Below are positions 41,703 to 48,656 of a stretch of DNA of 64,000 nt, piece after piece. Every line of letters begins with the position of its first letter. Position 1 is the stretch's first letter. Location of the stretch: the NCBI GenBank assembly GCA_035265665.1, contig DATFOK010000102.1:16390-80389 (forward strand), read 5' to 3'. The stretch comes from DASUPK01 sp035265665. Lineage in GTDB: Bacteria > Actinomycetota > Thermoleophilia > Solirubrobacterales > 70-9. A program made the translations under genes and the position numbers. A model generated the notes under the pieces. The model saw only the letters and a list, made by a program, of their open reading frames with translations. It was not told the DNA's origin and did no database searches.

Positions 41703-42660
41703 TGTCCTTCTCCTCTCCCTTTACGGCGACGGTCTGATCCGCTCGCCATCCGATTTTCACCTTCCGGCCGCGCTGACCCTGCACCTCCGAGGAGGTGGTT
41801 TCCTGGTTCTGGCGGACGACTTGAAGTTCCCCTCCTGCCTCGAGGTCGACGAGGTAACGGGTGACCATGCCGGCGTAGGAGACGTCCCTGATCGTCCCCT
41901 CCTCGATGTGAAGCCCGCTGGGAGCCGCGCCGTTCTCGACGATGAAGATCTTCTCCGGGCGGACGGTGAAGCGCCGCCCGTCACGTTCGAGCAGGTTCGA
42001 GACTCCAACGAAGCCCGCGACGAACGCGTTGTCGGGGCGCTCGTAGATCTCGGTGGGGGCCCCGACCTGCTCGACCCGGCCATCGTTGAAGACGGCGATC
42101 CGGTCGGACATCGTCAGCGCCTCCTCCTGGTCGTGGGTCACGTAGATGAAGGTGATCCCGACCTCAGCCTGGATCGTGTTGAGCTCGACCTGCATCTGTT
42201 CGCGCAGCTTCAGATCGAGCGCCCCGAGCGGCTCGTCGAGGAGGAGGACCCGGGGCTCGTTGACAATCGCCCGCGCCAGCGCGACGCGCTGCTGCTGGCC
42301 ACCGGAGAGCTGGTTGGGCTTGCGCTGCTCGTAGCCCGCCAGCCGCACCGTGGCCAGGGCCTCGGAGGCCCGGCGACGCCGCTCCTCCTTGCCGACGCCC
42401 TTCACCCTAAGTCCGTACTCGACGTTCTCGCCCACGCTCATGTGGGGGAAGAGCGCGTAGTCCTGGAAGACCGTGTTGACCGATCGGACGTAGGGTGGCT
42501 GCCCGGTGACGTCCTGGCCGCCAAGCTCGACCCTGCCGGTGTCGGGCTCCTCGAACCCGGCGATCATCCGCAGGGTCGTGGTCTTGCCCGACCCCGACGG
42601 CCCGAGCAGGGTGAAGAACTCCCCGCGCTTCACCTCGAGGTCGAGTGAGTCGACGGCCAC
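41689..42660 (-). CDS. potA: Second polyamine-type ABC ATPase (PotA-like), start codon problematic
   Basis: 323 residues if begun at GTG 42660: Walker A GPSGSGKT at about 20-27, LSGGQQQRVALARAI, VLLLDEPLGALD, VTHDQEEAL, and the TOBE part FVGVSNLLERDGR. That start removes the first strand and the A-loop tyrosine. The reading frame continues upstream with clearly coding sequence (VRLVGVSKRYGEV directly before) as far as a TGA near 42790. No ATG, GTG or TTG occurs in that 42-codon extension; only CTG at 42693 or ATC at 42786 is available. A GTG at 42811 in another frame could begin the protein if one base is lost near 42720-42785. The gene is otherwise intact. Confidence 0.85.
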   Translation of the reverse strand: MAVDSLDLEVKRGEFFTLLGPSGSGKTTTLRMIAGFEEPDTGRVELGGQDVTGQPPYVRSVNTVFQDYALFPHMSVGENVEYGLRVKGVGKEERRRRASEALATVRLAGYEQRKPNQLSGGQQQRVALARAIVNEPRVLLLDEPLGALDLKLREQMQVELNTIQAEVGITFIYVTHDQEEALTMSDRIAVFNDGRVEQVGAPTEIYERPDNAFVAGFVGVSNLLERDGRRFTVRPEKIFIVENGAAPSGLHIEEGTIRDVSYAGMVTRYLVDLEAGGELQVVRQNQETTSSEVQGQRGRKVKIGWRADQTVAVKGEEKDSEQI

Positions 42661-42922
42661 GACCTCCCCGTAGCGCTTGCTGACCCCGACCAGGCGAACG
42701 TCAGCGGGGTCGGGCGTCCCTCCCGAGTCAGGCGCAGTCTCACTGCTTGCGGGCGTCGCGGCTACCGCCGCCTCCGTCTCCTCGATCGCTCAGCGGGTCG
42801 GTTGTGCGCACCGTATAACGCCGGTGTGCACCTAGGTATAGCCGAGCCTAACCCTGCCTCGCCAGGCCAGAGTGGCCAATCTTGCCCGGGAGGCTTGTAC
42901 TTCCCGACTTCTACGTTCGGGA

Positions 42923-43519
42923 CTAGAAGCCGGGGTAGTACTTCTGCGTGAAGCCGAGCGGCCTGCGCTTCTTCTTGCGCCAGCGCGGACCCGAGCCCTG
43001 GTTCCAGCGATCGCCGCCGGAGGAGGTATCGAAGCGCTTGCCGGCGATGATCATGTAGACGTGGCTGGCGTTGCCGTAGACGGTGATCCAGCGGCCCTTG
43101 CCGGGGGCGCCCCAGCTCGAGGCCAGTCCGCCCGACGTCATCGGGCTTGCCAGCAGGCCGGCGGCGTGCAGGACATAGCTCACGGCGCCGGAGCAGTCGT
43201 AGCCGCTGTCGAAGAAGGTGCGGTGCCCGCCGCCCCAGCGATAGGGCATGGTGTGGATCGCGTTGGCCGCGGCGACCGCGGCCTGGACCTGTGCCGGAGC
43301 ATCCGCCGGGGCGACCGCCGTGCCGTCCTTGCGGATCTTCGCCTTTCCGGGAGGCCCAACTGGGGCGGGCGTGGTGGTGGTAGTGGTGGGCGTCGTCGTG
43401 CTGCCGGGCGGGCCCGACCCGCCGGTCTGGGCGGCCGCCGGGACGGCGATCGCCAGCACGGACAGGGTTGTCGCCCCCGCCAATGCGAGGCGCCGCTTGC
43501 GGCTAAGTGTGTGTCGCAT
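42923..43519 (-). CDS. Secreted NlpC/P60 peptidoglycan endopeptidase 1
   Basis: 198 residues. Signal peptide LALAGATTLSVLAIAVPAAAQ, then a Thr/Pro-rich linker (residues about 35-55), then an NlpC/P60 domain: MPYRWGGGHRTFFDSGYDCSGAVSYVLHAAGLL at about 90-122 with the catalytic Cys in DCSG, and SHVYMIIAGKRFDTS near 152 with the catalytic His. Such enzymes cut D-Glu-meso-DAP or stem-peptide bonds during growth or spore/dormancy exit. A c-di-AMP riboswitch precedes the gene, so transcription should fall when c-di-AMP is high, as known for actinobacterial wall hydrolases. First (most distal) of three paralogs. Confidence 0.9.
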   Translation of the reverse strand: MRHTLSRKRRLALAGATTLSVLAIAVPAAAQTGGSGPPGSTTTPTTTTTTPAPVGPPGKAKIRKDGTAVAPADAPAQVQAAVAAANAIHTMPYRWGGGHRTFFDSGYDCSGAVSYVLHAAGLLASPMTSGGLASSWGAPGKGRWITVYGNASHVYMIIAGKRFDTSSGGDRWNQGSGPRWRKKKRRPLGFTQKYYPGF

Positions 43520-43534
43520 CCAACAGTTCTCCTT

Positions 43535-43668
43535 TGCAGGCCTGCGGGGTTAGCTGTCGGGCTAGCGCTGAAGGAGCCTGCGCCCCCACCCTTGCTTCCG
43601 GTGGGTTCGCCCCTGTATCTGGTTCCCCCGCTCCCAGCACCACGTGGTGTTGGGACTCGGCGTAACTG
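43535..43668 (-). ncRNA. c-di-AMP riboswitch (ydaO/yuaA type), copy 1
   Basis: Read on the minus strand, the leader contains the conserved ydaO blocks: GGGGGAACCAGATACAGGGG-CGAA, an AGCGC/GCGCAGG-bounded internal stem, and CCCGACAGCTAACCCCGCAGGC near the 3' end. A variable hairpin (CCCAGCACCACGTGGTGTTGGG) caps the 5' side. It ends about 16 nt before the NlpC/P60 start. This placement before wall-hydrolase genes is the known actinobacterial arrangement. Confidence 0.88.
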
Positions 43669-43785
43669 GCGCGGGACCTTACCAAACGTGAAAGAAGGCT
43701 TGCAATCGCCATCCGCTCGTTAGTGATTACTCGCACGATCTTTGGGATTCGACGCCTGCGTCGCGCTCCCTGCCCCTAACGCGAC

Positions 43786-43815
43786 GGCGCGGCCCCGGGG
43801 AGAAGGAGCCGCGCC
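43786..43815 (-). terminator. Terminator-like GC hairpin after NlpC/P60 gene 2
   Basis: GGCGCGGC (43786-43793) pairs perfectly with GCCGCGCC (43808-43815) across a 14-nt loop, about 55 nt after the second NlpC gene's stop. No T-run follows on either strand, so it may act with Rho or as a 3' stabiliser. Confidence 0.45.
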
Positions 43816-43868
43816 GCGCGCGTCGGGGATGGGAGGAGAGGAGACCTTCCAGCCGCCTCTCGCGGCGA

Positions 43869-44462
43869 CTAGAAGCCTGGGAAATAGCGAACCGCATAGC
43901 CGGTGCCCGAGCGCATGCTCGCCCGCCAGCGCGGGCCCGAGCCCTGGTTGAGGGACTCACCGACGGCGGAGGTGTCGAACCGCAGGCCGGCCACCGTCAC
44001 GAAGGTGTGGCTGCGATTGGCGTACACGGTGATCCAGGAGCCGGTCCCTGGGGCGCCCCACCTCATCAGGGGTCCGGAGGCGAGGGGGCTGCGGAGCAGC
44101 CCGGCGGCGTGCAGCACGTAGCTGACCGCGCCGGAGCAGTCGTAGCCCTTCGACTTGAAGCGGCGATGGCCGCCGCCCCAGATGTACGGCTTGGTGTGGA
44201 TCCGGTTGCCCGCCTTGATCGCCTTGCGAATCTGACGCGGTGCATTCGCCGGCGGCAGCGCGGTGCCGTCGGGCTGTAGCTGCGCCACGCTCCCGGGAGC
44301 GCTGGGAGTCGTCGTCGGCGTTGTGGGCGTCGTGGTGCTGCCGGGGGGTCCGGCCCCGCCGGTCTGAGCGGTGGCCGGTACCGCTCCCGCGAGCGAAGCC
44401 ACCAACAGCAGCCCTGCCAGGCCGAGTTTCTTCCCACCTCCGCTGTGTGTGTATGACCGCAA
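43869..44462 (-). CDS. Secreted NlpC/P60 peptidoglycan endopeptidase 2
   Basis: 197 residues: signal peptide LGLAGLLLVASLAGAVPATAQ, Thr/Pro linker, then KPYIWGGGHRRFKSKGYDCSGAVSYVLHAAGLLRSPL at about 90-126 (Cys in DCSG) and RSHTFVTVAGLRFDTSAVG near 152 (His). The last residues (RYFPGF) nearly match those of paralog 1 (KYYPGF). Its own c-di-AMP riboswitch lies directly upstream, so it is an independent transcription unit under the same second-messenger control. Together with paralogs 1 and 3 this forms a tandem family of clear common origin. Confidence 0.9.
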   Translation of the reverse strand: MRSYTHSGGGKKLGLAGLLLVASLAGAVPATAQTGGAGPPGSTTTPTTPTTTPSAPGSVAQLQPDGTALPPANAPRQIRKAIKAGNRIHTKPYIWGGGHRRFKSKGYDCSGAVSYVLHAAGLLRSPLASGPLMRWGAPGTGSWITVYANRSHTFVTVAGLRFDTSAVGESLNQGSGPRWRASMRSGTGYAVRYFPGF

Positions 44463-44474
44463 ACCGTTCTCCTT

Positions 44475-44605
44475 CGTCGGCCTACGGGGTTAGCTGACGG
44501 GCTGGCGCTGAAAGAGCCTGCGCTTCCACCCTCGGTGGATTCGCCCCAACTGCTTCGGTTCCCCCGCTCTCGTCCCGCCGTGGCGGGGACGAGATTCGGC
44601 GTTTG
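44475..44605 (-). ncRNA. c-di-AMP riboswitch (ydaO/yuaA type), copy 2
   Basis: On the minus strand: GGGGGAACCGAAGCAGTTGG-GGCGAATCC, then AGCGCAGGCTC, then CCCGTCAGCTAACCCCGTAGGC, the canonical ydaO core. A strong variable hairpin (CTCGTCCCCGCCACGGCGGGACGAG) lies at its 5' part. The element ends about 12 nt before the second NlpC/P60 start codon. Confidence 0.9.
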
Positions 44606-44636
44606 GTCGCGCGGAAAGCTAGCAGACGATCCGGAG

Positions 44637-44656
44637 CTGTGAGCAGGTGCTCACAG
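44637..44656. promoter_or_regulatory. Perfect 20-bp palindrome 3' of NlpC gene 3
   Basis: CTGTGAGCA and TGCTCACAG are perfect 9-bp arms around GG. It lies between the stop of NlpC gene 3 and the riboswitch of gene 2, so it could be gene 3's terminator stem or an operator in the promoter of gene 2. It is not a standard CRP site (spacer of 8 in place of 6). Confidence 0.4.
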
Positions 44657-44673
44657 AATCCGCGGAATGTGCG

Positions 44674-45258
44674 CTAGAGGCCCGTCCAGTGGCGGACCGC
44701 GAAGCCCGTCGGTGCCCGCAGCGTGTAGCGCCAGCGGGGCCCGCGGCCCTGGTCGATCCACTCACCGCGGGGCGAGGTGTCGTAGCGTAGTCCGGCGATG
44801 ACCATGTAGGTGTGGGTCCGGTTGGCGTAGACCGTGATCCAGCTGCCCGGGCCCGGCGAGCCCCACCAGGCGAGCTGACCGGAGACAAGCGGCGAGCGGA
44901 GCAGTCCGGCCGCATGCAGGACGTAGCTGACCGCGCCCGAGCAGTCGTAGCCCTTCGCCTTGAAGCCGCGGTGGCCGCCGCCCCAGATGTAGGTCTTGCG
45001 GCGGATCTTGTTCGCCGCCTTGATCGCGCGGACCACCTGATACGGGGCGCCGGCAGGGACACTCGCCTTGCCGCCGGGGAGCATCGTCGCGGTGTTCGGC
45101 GGCGCCGGTGGCGGCGCGCCCACGGGTGCCCCCGGAACGGGAGTGGTCGTCGTCGTTTCGGTCTGGCCAGCCGCGGGGCTAGCGGCGATCAACGCGCCGG
45201 CGAACAGAGCTCCTGCCAGCCCAAGTCGGCGGCCTTGGCGTGATCGTCGAGACAGCAA
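44674..45258 (-). CDS. Secreted NlpC/P60 peptidoglycan endopeptidase 3
   Basis: 194 residues: signal peptide LGLAGALFAGALIAASPAAGQ, linker GAPVGAPPPAPP, then KTYIWGGGHRGFKAKGYDCSGAVSYVLHAAGLLRSPL with the catalytic Cys and RTHTYMVIAGLRYDTSPRG with the His. Closest by eye to paralog 2. Unlike the other two it has no ydaO-like leader: the 119 nt upstream contain only an ordinary ribosome-binding site (GGAGGGATTC). It therefore probably escapes c-di-AMP control, a difference in regulation within the tandem family. Confidence 0.9.
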   Translation of the reverse strand: MLSRRSRQGRRLGLAGALFAGALIAASPAAGQTETTTTTPVPGAPVGAPPPAPPNTATMLPGGKASVPAGAPYQVVRAIKAANKIRRKTYIWGGGHRGFKAKGYDCSGAVSYVLHAAGLLRSPLVSGQLAWWGSPGPGSWITVYANRTHTYMVIAGLRYDTSPRGEWIDQGRGPRWRYTLRAPTGFAVRHWTGL

Positions 45259-45386
45259 TGAATCCCTCCTCCGGTCCCTTCCTCATCGGTCGGAACTGGG
45301 CTCCTCCTTGAGCGCGAGAACGTATCAGAGCAGGGGTTTTCTGTGAGCGGGCCTTAACAAACGTCCAGTGGGATAGGTTGGACTCC

Positions 45387-46193
45387 GTGGAACTCGACGG
45401 GAAGAGGGTGCTGCTCAGCGGCGCCACCGGGGGGCTCGGGCGAGCGATCGCGGAGGGGCTCGCTGATCGAGGGGCGCGCCTGGTGCTGAGCTCGCGCAAG
45501 GGCGAGGAACTGGACCGTCTGGCGCAATCGCTGCCGGGAGCAGACGACCGTCACGAGACGATCGTCGCGGACTTGGCGGAGACCGGTGCCGCCGAAGAGC
45601 TGGTCGAGCGAGCCGGCGACCTCGACGGCATGGTCGCGAACGCCGCCCTGCCCGCGAGCGGGAAGCTCGAGAAATTCAGCTCCGAGGAGGTCCAGCGCGC
45701 GATTCGCGTCAACTTCGAGTCGCCCATCCTGATGGCGCGTGCGATCGCACCGAGGCTCGCGGAGAAGGGCGAGGGACACCTGGTCTTCATCTCCTCACTC
45801 TCTGGCAAAGTCGGCTCGCCGCGCTCCGCTCTCTACAGCTCGACCAAGTTCGGCCTTCGCGGCTTCGCCTTCGCCCTGCGGGAGGACCTGCACCCCCATG
45901 GCGTCGGCGTTTCGATCGTCTCCCCCGGATTCGTGCGCGAGGCGGGAATGTTTCACGACGCCGGATCCAAGCCGCCGCCGATGATCGGGACGACCACTCC
46001 GCAGAAGGTTGGGCAGGCAGTCGTCCGCGCCATCGAGCGCGACCGCAACGAGATCACTGTGGCACCGATGCGGCAGCGCCTGGTCGCCGAGATCGGCTAT
46101 CGGCACCCCGAGTTCGCGGCCCGCGTGCAGCGGCGGGGCGGGGCCGAGCGGATCGCCGAGGAGCTCGCCGAGGGGCAGTCCGACAAGCGCTAG
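45387..46193 (+). CDS. Short-chain dehydrogenase/reductase (SDR)
   Basis: About 268 residues from GTG 45387 (TTG 45378 possible). Classical SDR features: LLSGATGGLGRAIAEGLA (TGxxxGxG variant) near 8-25, VANAALPASG near 86 (the NAG position reads NAA), VFISSLSGKVGSPRSALYSSTKFGLRGFA with Ser, Tyr and Lys of the catalytic triad (S..Y-S-S-T-K). The cofactor is probably NADP(H) given SSRKGEEL after strand 2. Substrate is unknown. It is transcribed away from the NlpC cluster. Confidence 0.9.
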   Translation: MELDGKRVLLSGATGGLGRAIAEGLADRGARLVLSSRKGEELDRLAQSLPGADDRHETIVADLAETGAAEELVERAGDLDGMVANAALPASGKLEKFSSEEVQRAIRVNFESPILMARAIAPRLAEKGEGHLVFISSLSGKVGSPRSALYSSTKFGLRGFAFALREDLHPHGVGVSIVSPGFVREAGMFHDAGSKPPPMIGTTTPQKVGQAVVRAIERDRNEITVAPMRQRLVAEIGYRHPEFAARVQRRGGAERIAEELAEGQSDKR

Positions 46194-46295
46194 CCGGCTA
46201 GCCGCGGGGCCGGGAGTATGCTCCCGTTCGCGCCGGGATGGCGCGGAGCGCGTTGGAGGGACGCGCGTTCATAGGAACAGGGAATGGAGGGACGG

Positions 46296-48590
46296 ATGCG
46301 GAAGCTGGTGTTGCTGTCGGTGGTGGTCGGGTCGCTGCTGCTCGCGCCGGGCGCGCAGGCCGCGATCACGGATGCCTTCGGCGGGGCGTTGACCTGCACC
46401 GAGGCGGGAGACGGGGTCCGCGAGTGCGGCGTCGTGAGCAGTGACGGCGGCGCCGGGGTTCGCAGCACCGCTCCGAGCTGGGACGACACCCCGATCGACG
46501 TCAAGGTCGCGTTTCCGCCCGATCCGAGTCCGAGCCCCGACGGCAACTATCCGCTGATCATCTGGGGCCACGGCTACGGCGGGTCGAAGAACGATCTCTC
46601 GTTCAGCGCCATGCGCCATTACACCGACCGCGGCTACGCCGTCTTCGCCATGACCGCCCGCGGCTTCCATCAGTCCTGCGGCAAGCCCAATGCGATCACC
46701 GCGGCCGCGGGTGCCTGCGACGACGCCGGCTGGATCCACTTGATGGACGACCGCTTCGAGGTGCGGGACGCCCAATTCTTCGCCGGCGAGCTCGCCGACG
46801 AGGAGCTCGTCGACGGCCAGCGCGTTGGCGCCACCGGTGGCTCCTACGGCGGCGGCCTTTCGCTCCAGCTGGCCACGCTCAAGGACCGCGTGATGATGCC
46901 GGATGGCAGCGTCGTCCCCTGGACGAGCCCCGTTGACCATCACCCTATGCGGATCGCGGGTGCGACCCCGAACATCCCGTGGAGCGACCTCGCCTACTCG
47001 CTCACTCCGAACGGCGGGAAGCTCGACTACGTTGCCGACGCCGCTTACACGGGAAGGATTGGCATCCAGAAGCAGTCCTTCGTGCAAGGCCTCTATCTGT
47101 CCGGCCAGGGCGCCGGCTCTTATTGCGGACAATCCCCATATCCGGCCTGCACCGATTTCCAGTCGGACATCACCGCCTGGAACAACCGGCTGAACGAGGG
47201 CGAGCCCTACGACGGGGACCCGATGACGACGGCGGTATTCAACGAGATCGAGGCGCACCACTCGGCGTACTACATCGACCACTCCACGCCGCCGGCGCCG
47301 TTGCTGATCTCGAACGGCTTCACGGACGACCTCTTCCCGGCTGACGAGGCGATCGCCTACTACAACCGAATTCGCTCGGAGTACCCGAACGGGCCGATCT
47401 CGATGCTGTTCGGCGACTTCGGCCACATGCGGGCGGCGAACAAGTCCGCCGACGTGACCGCGCTCGGGGATGCCCAGGACGCCTGGCTCGACTTCTACAT
47501 CAAGGGAAGCGGCTCGCAGCCGTTCCAGGGAGTCACGTCGTTCGCGATGACCTGTCCTGATTCGCAGCCCTCCGGTGGACCGTTCCAGGCCGGCAGCTGG
47601 GCAGGGCTGCAGAAGGGGGAGGTGCGCCTCGATTCCGCTGGAGCCCAGGTGCTGCAGCCGGGCGGGGGCTCCGCGGACGTCGACGAGGCGTTCGACCCGG
47701 TGAGCGCGGGCGGAAACCCGTGCACCACGGCGTCCTCCGCGGACCTGCCCGGCGTGGCGACCTATCGCCTGCCGGCCGCCACGGGCAGTGGCTTCACCCT
47801 GATGGGCTCGCCCACCGTTGTCGCGAAGATCAGCTCGCCGACCGCCAACTCGGAGGTCGCGGCGAGGCTGCTCGACGTCGATCCGAGCGGCACCGAGACC
47901 CTCGTCGACCGCCAGCTCTACCGCCCGCAGGTCGGCACTGCCAGACAGGTGTTCCAGCTCCATCCGACTGGTCATCTGTTCGCCCCTGGCCATGTCGCCA
48001 AGCTCGAGCTGCTGCCGAGCGACTCGCACGGCGCACTGCTCGGGGGCTACGGCCGGGCCGCAAATGGACAGGGCCCGGTCACGATCTCCAATCTGTCGCT
48101 GCGGCTGCCCACGTTGGACGGCCCAGGGGCGGCAGGCGGCCAGGCCAGGCCGGCCTCGGCGCTGCCGCTCCCCTGCGGCGCGGAGATCGCGCAGCAGTAC
48201 TCCTCGTCGGAGTACGTCCGGGCCACGCTCGGCGAGGGCAAGCTGAAGCGGAAGGGCAAGAGCGTGATGGTGCCGGTCGACTCCGCCCCGAGCGGCGAGG
48301 TGTGCCGGGTCCAGGTGAGGCTGCTGGGCAAGAAGCCGAAGAAGGGCAAGCGCTCGGCCATCTCGGCCAAGAAGAAGGGCAAGAAGAAGAGGATCCTCGG
48401 CACCGGCAAGGCGACGATCGCCGGCGGTCAGAGCAAGGTGGTCAAGGTGAAGCTCAGCAAGCGTGGCCGCGCCACCCTCAGGAAGGGCGGCCGCATCAGG
48501 GTCCAGGTCACCACCGTCGACGCTGCCGGCAACACTCTGCAGCTCACCAATGCGAAGGTGATGGCGGGCCAAAAGAAGCGGAAGCGCTGA
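46296..48590 (+). CDS. Secreted CocE/NonD-type hydrolase (S15-like) with basic C-terminus
   Basis: 764 residues from ATG 46296 (GGAATGGAGGGACGG upstream). Signal peptide MRKLVLLSVVVGSLLLAPGA. The S15/CocE alpha-beta hydrolase domain starts at about 45 (PIDVKVAFPPD), with the oxyanion-hole region LIIWGHGYGGSKND and nucleophile GATGGSYGGG near 183. The Asp is in LLISNGFTDDLFP near 340 and the His in LFGDFGHMRAAN near 376. A jelly-roll C-terminal domain follows (AKISSPTANSEVAARLLDVDP), and the tail is Lys/Arg-rich (KKPKKGKR, KKKGKKKR, GQKKRKR). Relatives are cocaine esterase, cephalosporin esters and X-Pro peptidases. It is the intact relative of the pseudogene at 994-2098. Confidence 0.85.
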   Translation: MRKLVLLSVVVGSLLLAPGAQAAITDAFGGALTCTEAGDGVRECGVVSSDGGAGVRSTAPSWDDTPIDVKVAFPPDPSPSPDGNYPLIIWGHGYGGSKNDLSFSAMRHYTDRGYAVFAMTARGFHQSCGKPNAITAAAGACDDAGWIHLMDDRFEVRDAQFFAGELADEELVDGQRVGATGGSYGGGLSLQLATLKDRVMMPDGSVVPWTSPVDHHPMRIAGATPNIPWSDLAYSLTPNGGKLDYVADAAYTGRIGIQKQSFVQGLYLSGQGAGSYCGQSPYPACTDFQSDITAWNNRLNEGEPYDGDPMTTAVFNEIEAHHSAYYIDHSTPPAPLLISNGFTDDLFPADEAIAYYNRIRSEYPNGPISMLFGDFGHMRAANKSADVTALGDAQDAWLDFYIKGSGSQPFQGVTSFAMTCPDSQPSGGPFQAGSWAGLQKGEVRLDSAGAQVLQPGGGSADVDEAFDPVSAGGNPCTTASSADLPGVATYRLPAATGSGFTLMGSPTVVAKISSPTANSEVAARLLDVDPSGTETLVDRQLYRPQVGTARQVFQLHPTGHLFAPGHVAKLELLPSDSHGALLGGYGRAANGQGPVTISNLSLRLPTLDGPGAAGGQARPASALPLPCGAEIAQQYSSSEYVRATLGEGKLKRKGKSVMVPVDSAPSGEVCRVQVRLLGKKPKKGKRSAISAKKKGKKKRILGTGKATIAGGQSKVVKVKLSKRGRATLRKGGRIRVQVTTVDAAGNTLQLTNAKVMAGQKKRKR

Positions 48591-48656
48591 GAGCGGTCAT
48601 CCGGCGTACGCGGGCCGCGCGTCTAGCCGGCGAATAGCCGGGAATAGACTGAGGAT

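Noticed and set aside
42826..42860. DtxR/IdeR-like iron box (TTAGGCT...GGCTATACCTA on the minus strand) before the second pot operon
   Set aside because: It fits the consensus only with an inserted base, and the binding protein looks like a polyamine and not an iron binder.
43520..43868. A small coding gene in the long gap after NlpC gene 2
   Set aside because: The gap is accounted for by the riboswitch, a hairpin and promoter sequence; open frames there have no ribosome-binding site or coding-like composition.
44637..44656. CRP-family binding site
   Set aside because: The TGTGA and TCACA halves are 8 nt apart in place of 6, and the symmetric extension is better explained by a stem-loop.
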